Assembly (NCBI GenBank): GCA_947379865.1
Contig: CANCOY010000015.1
Coordinates: 1 to 40,916 of the forward strand
Source: Acetobacteraceae bacterium
GTDB lineage: Bacteria > Pseudomonadota > Alphaproteobacteria > Zavarziniales > Zavarziniaceae
Length of the DNA: 40,916 bases
Direction: 5' to 3'
Shown: piece after piece, positions 36,851 to 40,916 of the stretch
How positions within the stretch are numbered: position 1 is the stretch's first letter
How the letters are laid out: every line of letters starts with the position of its first letter
The notes under the pieces: model-generated
What the model was told of the DNA's origin: nothing
Databases searched by the model: none
The model's input: the letters and a program-made list of their open reading frames with translations, nothing else
Position numbers and translations under genes: made by a program

Positions 36851-37804
36851 TCAGGCGGCGCCATCACGCTCCAGCAGGGTCATCAGCTCGCGCCATTCGC
36901 GGGCGGACATGCCGCTTTCCGCCTGGTCCACCGCCTCACCACGGATGAGGCGGCGCACCGTCTCGATGCCGCGGCTCGACAGCTGCACGGCGCCCAGGCG
37001 GTGTTCGAGAAAGGCGTCATGGGTGAGCGGCACCCAGCGCTTCAGCGAGTCCATCATCGCCTCGGCATAGACGCGGATCTCGTACTGGGCGTGGGTGTCG
37101 GCGCGCAGGCTGAGGAAATGCATCAGATTGTGCAGATCCGTCTTCCAGTACCATTGGGTATAGAAGCCAAGGTTGAGGTTCATCCGCGCCAGTTCGCGCG
37201 CCAGACCCTGACGGCTGGAGTCAGGGGGCAGGCCGGTTTCATCCGGCTCGTTCATCATCCAGGCATAGTCGCGCCAGGACTGTTCGGCATCGCGCTTCAG
37301 CAGGTCGAGCACGGCGGCCGCCTCTTCCCCCTCCAGCACATTGCCACGGCCCTGGCGGTTGTCGCTGGACTGGGCGGCCAGTTGGGCGGGCTCGGGCAAA
37401 TAGAATTCATTATCCAGCACCGAATAGCGCGCCGAATATTCGTTCACGCTGGCGGTACGGTGCCTGATCCACTGGCGCGCGACAAAGATCGGCAGCTTCA
37501 CGTGGTATTTGATCTCGCACATCTCGAACGGCGTCGAATGGCGGTGGCGCATGAGATAGGCGATCAGGCCGGCATCCTCGCGCACCTTGCGGGTGCCGCG
37601 CCCATAGCTGACCCGGGCCGCCTGCACCACGGCGCCATCGTCGCCCATATAGTCGATCACCCGCACGAAGCCGTGATCGAGCACGGGCACCGCCGAATAG
37701 AGGATCTCTTCAAGCGCCGGAACCGTGGCCCGCCGGGTGGTGTGGGCACTGTCGCGGGCGGCATCGATTTCCGCCTGCTGTTCCGGGCTGAGCGCCATGG
37801 CCAT
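36851..37804 (-). CDS. thyX: FAD-dependent thymidylate synthase ThyX
   Basis: A 317-residue flavin enzyme making dTMP from dUMP. The ThyX signature RHRTASVNEYSARYS spans residues 114-128. FAD/substrate residues around STPFEMCEIKYHVKLP and the helix NLNLGFYTQWYWKTDLHNLM are also conserved. GAAGGAAAA lies directly upstream of the ATG at 37804; a second ATG two codons later is possible. Length is a little above usual because of an acidic insertion near residues 145-180 (EGEEAAAVL). It sits upstream of and divergent from the tmRNA gene. Confidence 0.96.
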   Translation of the reverse strand: MAMALSPEQQAEIDAARDSAHTTRRATVPALEEILYSAVPVLDHGFVRVIDYMGDDGAVVQAARVSYGRGTRKVREDAGLIAYLMRHRHSTPFEMCEIKYHVKLPIFVARQWIRHRTASVNEYSARYSVLDNEFYLPEPAQLAAQSSDNRQGRGNVLEGEEAAAVLDLLKRDAEQSWRDYAWMMNEPDETGLPPDSSRQGLARELARMNLNLGFYTQWYWKTDLHNLMHFLSLRADTHAQYEIRVYAEAMMDSLKRWVPLTHDAFLEHRLGAVQLSSRGIETVRRLIRGEAVDQAESGMSAREWRELMTLLERDGAA

Positions 37805-37890
37805 TTTTCCTTCGCGTTCGAATCATTGGTTATTTTGCCAGCCCCACAGCCTGCGCGGAACTGTCCGGCGAAAATGGCTGGCCTCCCCCC

Positions 37891-37919
37891 TTCTAACCGG
37901 GCGCGCAGCTTGCTATATA
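37891..37919 (+). promoter_or_regulatory. Predicted promoter of the tmRNA gene
   Basis: An extended -10 element, TGC followed by TATATA (37914-37919), with a weak -35 TTCTAA at 37891-37896 and a 17-base spacer. Transcription would start near 37926, just at the GTCGG-GAAA-CCGAC hairpin. Confidence 0.45.
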
Positions 37920-37925
37920 GGGGAT

Positions 37926-38256
37926 GTCGGGAAACCGACTATGGCGATAAACGGACCGTGGAATAAGCGTATCGGACCCGGGGGCGGTACCCGGCGCCTC
38001 CACCATTTCTCTCGGCAGGGCAGTTTCAAACGAAACTGGCTGGCAGCCGGAGCCGGGGCAGGGTTTCCCTGATCCTCGCGGGACATGGGGGCGAAACAGG
38101 ATCGACGAGCGTAGTAAAGATTGTCTTTTTGCCCGGCATGATACCACCGTTATCGGGTCAAAACCTAGAAGTGCCAACGATAATGTGGAACTTCGCGCTG
38201 CGGCTTAACGCCTAAGCGGGGCCCGGGGGGAGCCTGGCAACAGAATCCCCCCACCA
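37926..38256 (+). ncRNA. ssrA: Two-piece (circularly permuted) transfer-messenger RNA gene
   Basis: The acceptor piece comes first and ends in CCA at 38003-38005. Its T-stem is CCGGG/CCCGG (37978-37982 and 37990-37994). The coding piece begins at GGGGGCG (38087-38093), which pairs with CGCCTCC (37995-38001) and contains the G3-U wobble that marks alanine acceptors. It reads GGGGGCGAAACAGGATCGAC as expected. The tag frame starts at the resume codon GCC (38173) and gives ANDNVELRAAA with TAA at 38206-38208. Bases 38006-38086 should be removed. The 3' end near 38256 follows a GGGGGGA/TCCCCCC stem and is approximate, as is the 5' end at 37926. tmRNA with SmpB rescues stalled ribosomes. Confidence 0.9.
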
Positions 38257-38259
38257 CCT

Positions 38260-38490
38260 TCACTGGACGTTCACAGGGTATGGCGCCGTCTCTGCCCAGG
38301 CCTGTTTCGGGGTCTTCGGGGCGACAGCATCAATGCGTGCAAGCCATGCCTTGATGTTTCTGGTCGTCTCCAGTGCCGCATGCCCTTCCTTGGCCTAAAA
38401 GAGCGCGTTGACTTGGGGGATCGCGGCAGCCACGGCCAGGTCCTGCAACCCCGCCACGCCGGACAAGAGCACCGTCCGGAAATACCGGGG
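38260..38490 (-). pseudogene. Decayed glutathione S-transferase C-terminal fragment
   Basis: Read on the minus strand, these bases encode the C-terminal end of a GST closely resembling the intact gene at 39354-40055. DLAVAAAIPQVNALF is followed by a TAG at 38395-38397 where the intact gene has tyrosine. AKEGHAALETTRNIKAWLAR then runs on to IDAVAPKTPK and a TGA at 38260. The intact copy reads DLAVIAQLNALFYADEAH and HIKAWLARVDAVAPRTAK. The N-terminal two thirds are missing; only faint similarity remains upstream of about 38470, so that boundary is approximate. It is truncated and has an internal stop, so it is not functional. Confidence 0.75.
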
Positions 38491-38577
38491 TGGTGGCTTA
38501 TCCAACACCTCCAATGTTATCCAGATAAGGGCTTTGCGCCCCTCAGGATCGCCTTACCCTTAAGAACGGACCGCTTG

Positions 38578-39222
38578 ATGACCCAATCCAATGCCCTGAT
38601 CGAACAGTTGAATTGGCGCTATGCCACCAAGAAGATGGACCCCACCAAGGTTGTGGCGGCGGAAAAGGTCGAGCGTATCATCGAGGCGGCGCGCCTTGCC
38701 CCCACCTCCAGTGGCCTTCAGCCCTACGAGATCGTGGTGGTGACCGACAAAGCTGTTCGCGAACGCATCCAGCCCGTGGCCTGGAACCAGGCCCAGGTCA
38801 CCGAGGGCTCGCACGTTCTGGTTTTCGCCGCCTGGGACAATTACACCGCCGACCGCATCAATCACATGTTTGACCTGACCAATCAGGTGCGTGGCTTTGA
38901 GAACGAAGGCTGGGAGAACTATCGCCAGATGCTGCTCTCGACCTATCCGCAGCGCGATGCGGAAGCGAATTATCAGCATGCGGCCCGTCAGGCCTATATC
39001 GGTGTCGGTGCGGCGCTGATTGCGGCGGCCTTTGAAAACGTGGATGCCACGCCGATGGAAGGCTTCAGTTCCGAAGCGGTTGACGAGATTCTTGGCCTAC
39101 GCGCCCGTGGCCTGCGCAGTGTGGTGCTCATTCCGCTCGGCTATCGCCAGGAAGAGGGCGACTGGTTGGTCAAACTGCAAAAGGTTCGCCGTCCGCGCGC
39201 GCAGTTCGTGACCGAGGTCTAG
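38578..39222 (+). CDS. Nitroreductase family protein (NfsB-like, FMN-dependent)
   Basis: About 214 residues resembling NfsB/NfnB-type NAD(P)H nitroreductases. The FMN-binding N-terminus is LNWRYATKKMDPTK, with RLAPTSSGLQPYEIVVV as the conserved flavin region. The C-terminal part has ATPMEGFSSEAVDEILGL and ends FVTEV. The start at 38578 gives the family N-terminus; frame upstream to 38380 overlaps the GST remnant. The natural substrate is not known. It lies between a dead and an intact GST copy. A short inverted pair, TATC-CA-GATA, lies about 50 bases upstream. Confidence 0.88.
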   Translation: MTQSNALIEQLNWRYATKKMDPTKVVAAEKVERIIEAARLAPTSSGLQPYEIVVVTDKAVRERIQPVAWNQAQVTEGSHVLVFAAWDNYTADRINHMFDLTNQVRGFENEGWENYRQMLLSTYPQRDAEANYQHAARQAYIGVGAALIAAAFENVDATPMEGFSSEAVDEILGLRARGLRSVVLIPLGYRQEEGDWLVKLQKVRRPRAQFVTEV

Positions 39223-39249
39223 GCCGCCCAATACGACCTGCCGTCTGGC

Positions 39250-39288
39250 AAACAAAATCAGCCGGGGTGGGGTACCCCCATCCCGGCT
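39250..39288 (-). terminator. Intrinsic terminator of the SDR-GST operon
   Basis: A 13-bp stem with one G-U pair, 39260-39272 with 39276-39288, and a three-base loop. On the minus strand it is followed by GATTTTGTTT (39259-39250), a U-rich tail, so it fits termination of the GST transcript. For the plus-strand nitroreductase no T-run follows, though the stem could still help. Confidence 0.65.
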
Positions 39289-39353
39289 GTCCCGCAATGC
39301 CATGCAGTATCTGTTTTATCGACGCCAGCATGGCAGGGCCATCATCTTGCCCG

Positions 39354-40055
39354 CTACTTTGCCGTCCGTGGCGCCACGGCATCAACGCGGGCAAGCCAGG
39401 CTTTGATATGTGTGGTTTGCTCCAGCGCCACATGGGCCTCGTCGGCATAGAACAGCGCATTGAGCTGGGCGATGACGGCAAGGTCGGCCGCCGACAGGCT
39501 GTCACCCACCAGCCAGTCGCGGCCGTGCAGCATTTTGTCGAGGCTACGGAAATGGCGGTTGATGTCGGCCACGATCTGTTCATAGGGCTTGCGCCCCAGA
39601 CCCTGGGTTTTCACCAGCGCGGTAACCGCTGTCAGAATGTTGGTCCTGAGCGCCTCGCGCGGGACCCCTGGCATGGTCTTGGAAAACTCATCCAGGCCAC
39701 GCTCAAGGTTATGCTCCCACGAAAGACGCGCCGTCATCTCGTAGAAGTACAGGCTCTCGTCAGCCCACTCCTCGATGGCATGGGCAAGACCGGCCTCGCG
39801 CGGATCCGCCGGATAGAGAGAGGGCGTGGGAAAGGCTGCTTCCAGATACTCAAGCATGTCCGTTGAGTCCCAGATCGACTTGCCCTCATGCACCAGGGCC
39901 GGAAACTTGCCGGTTGCACTGATGTCAAGGTATTTGCCCTGGGGCACGTCTGCACGGACGACGTCAACCACCTCGAAGGGAATGCCCTTGTAGACAAGCG
40001 CCCGCCTCACCTTTTCCGTGAACGGTGAGGTGGCGAATTGATACAGCGTGATCAT
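39354..40055 (-). CDS. Glutathione S-transferase family protein
   Basis: 233 residues with the two-domain GST layout. The N-terminal thioredoxin-like domain (about 1-78) begins MITLYQFATSPFTEKVRRAL and carries the cis-proline region GKFPALVHEGKSIWDS, with the DSTDMLEYLE glutathione-binding motif. The helical C-terminal domain has WLVGDSLSAADLAVIAQLNA. The catalytic Ser/Tyr position cannot be named with certainty. Its ATG overlaps the SDR stop as ATGA, so the two are translationally coupled. A decayed paralogue lies 0.9 kb away on the same strand. Confidence 0.88.
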   Translation of the reverse strand: MITLYQFATSPFTEKVRRALVYKGIPFEVVDVVRADVPQGKYLDISATGKFPALVHEGKSIWDSTDMLEYLEAAFPTPSLYPADPREAGLAHAIEEWADESLYFYEMTARLSWEHNLERGLDEFSKTMPGVPREALRTNILTAVTALVKTQGLGRKPYEQIVADINRHFRSLDKMLHGRDWLVGDSLSAADLAVIAQLNALFYADEAHVALEQTTHIKAWLARVDAVAPRTAK

Positions 40056-40916
40056 GCCTTGCTTCCTTTTCCGCTGTTGTCGTTTCCGGCCACCACCGCT
40101 GCGATAACGCTGTTCACGTCATAGCGCATGGCGTCATCGGTCCAGGGGGCCTGCTGCGCGAAGGCCGCCTCAACCTCCGCTGCGCGCCTGCGGGCGGCGA
40201 CGATGGAAATCGGGTGGCTGACGATCAGGAAATCACCCCGTTCCACGCCAGCGATGCAGGCGCCGGCCACGTCGGCCGCATCCATGCCGCGCCCAACCAC
40301 AGCGCCCGCAAAGGCTTGATGCGCAGGGTCCACGGCCGTTGGCCCCAGCGCGCCGGTGAGATGAAGGTTTGTTGCCGTCAGTCCGGGACAGAAGACACTG
40401 ATCCCGACGGTTGCAGGCAGTTCTGCCCGGAAAACCTCGGCCATCCCGAGCACGGCGTGCTTGCTGGTGGTGTAAAAGGCCCCACCGGCATGCTGCAGGC
40501 CAAGGGAATGCTCAGACGCCGTGATGCACAGGTGCCCGGGCATGCCCGCTTCAATCAGGCGATTGCCAAAGACAGCCAGCGTGCTCCAGACACCGCGCAC
40601 ATTCACGCCCAGCACCCAGTCCATCTCTTCGGGCCGCGCCTTCAGGATCGGCCCACCATGGCTGACCCCTGCATTGGCGAATACCAGGTTCACGATTCCG
40701 CCGAGTGCCGCTTCGGCCGTGCCACGCAGGGCTTCAACCGCCTCATGGTGGCTGACATCGCAAACCAGACCAACGGCACCATGGCCAAGGCTTGCCGCCG
40801 CCGCCTTTGCAGCCTCTGGATTGATATCCACGATGGCCACCTTGCAGCCACGCCGGGTGAGCTCCTCCGCAATGGCAAGGCCGATGCCTGAAGCGCCACC
40901 GGTTACGATGGCGCGC
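40052..40916 (-). CDS. Short-chain dehydrogenase/reductase (5' partial)
   Basis: At least 287 residues of a classical SDR; the N-terminus is beyond the window edge, since the frame is still open there and begins AIVTGGASGIGLAIAEE. The coenzyme motif TGGASGIG, the NAG motif (FANAGVSHGG), the catalytic serine (CITASEHSLG) and the catalytic YTTSK pair are all present. An aspartate after beta-strand 2 (IVDINPEA) suggests NAD rather than NADP. The substrate is unknown. It is translated just ahead of the GST gene with a four-base overlap, which hints at a shared detoxification or ring-opening role. Confidence 0.87.
   Translation of the reverse strand, partial: RAIVTGGASGIGLAIAEELTRRGCKVAIVDINPEAAKAAAASLGHGAVGLVCDVSHHEAVEALRGTAEAALGGIVNLVFANAGVSHGGPILKARPEEMDWVLGVNVRGVWSTLAVFGNRLIEAGMPGHLCITASEHSLGLQHAGGAFYTTSKHAVLGMAEVFRAELPATVGISVFCPGLTATNLHLTGALGPTAVDPAHQAFAGAVVGRGMDAADVAGACIAGVERGDFLIVSHPISIVAARRRAAEVEAAFAQQAPWTDDAMRYDVNSVIAAVVAGNDNSGKGSKA

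Overview
The window is a high-GC, gene-dense stretch of an alphaproteobacterial chromosome, most likely Rhodospirillales-like. Three things point there: a circularly permuted two-piece tmRNA gene, a hopanoid (hpn) gene cluster, and a urease operon ordered ureD-A-B-C-E-F-G. The lineage is an inference; no 16S rRNA or other marker is present. I found 36 protein-coding genes (one cut off at each window edge), one permuted tmRNA gene and one decayed gene. I found no tRNA, rRNA, insertion sequence, integrase or CRISPR array, so this reads as core chromosome rather than a mobile island.

Layout. (1) 1-6.6 kb, hopanoids: the 3' part of hpnN (RND hopanoid transporter) converges on hpnA-hpnM-hpnK. Divergent from hpnA are ispH (isoprenoid precursor synthesis) and hpnH (radical SAM adenosylhopane synthesis). 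(2) 6.6-12 kb: a quinone oxidoreductase, an FkbM methyltransferase, a PatZ-like acyl-CoA-synthetase/GNAT fusion and a TetR regulator. (3) 12-18.3 kb: a YeiH-family transporter gene followed by the complete urease operon on the minus strand. (4) 18.5-25.2 kb: typA/bipA, a structured 376-base intergenic region, an XRE regulator, glpD, hisN and prfC. (5) 25.3-28.9 kb: a two-gene operon with a fused circularly permuted ATP-grasp/alpha-E protein and a transglutaminase-like protein. (6) 29-32.7 kb: an oligosaccharide flippase, divergent from a MerR regulator that is translationally coupled to a VWA-domain protein. (7) 32.8-37.8 kb: hisZ-purA, an amidase and thyX. (8) 37.9-40.9 kb: the tmRNA gene, a glutathione S-transferase remnant, a nitroreductase, an intact GST and a partial SDR gene.

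How the genes work together. IspH supplies isoprenoid precursors, HpnH starts hopanoid side-chain synthesis, HpnA and HpnK are hopanoid-associated enzymes, and HpnM (periplasmic, MlaC-like) plus HpnN (inner membrane RND) probably move hopanoids to the outer membrane. The urease block holds all three structural subunits and four accessory proteins. The least explained loci are the ATP-grasp/alpha-E/transglutaminase operon, which belongs to a predicted peptide-modification system without a settled function, and the MerR-VWA pair, whose promoter carries twin 8-bp palindromes. A recurring structural feature is a stop codon lying inside a small hairpin or palindrome at a gene end (pat, typA, the XRE/glpD junction, the amidase).
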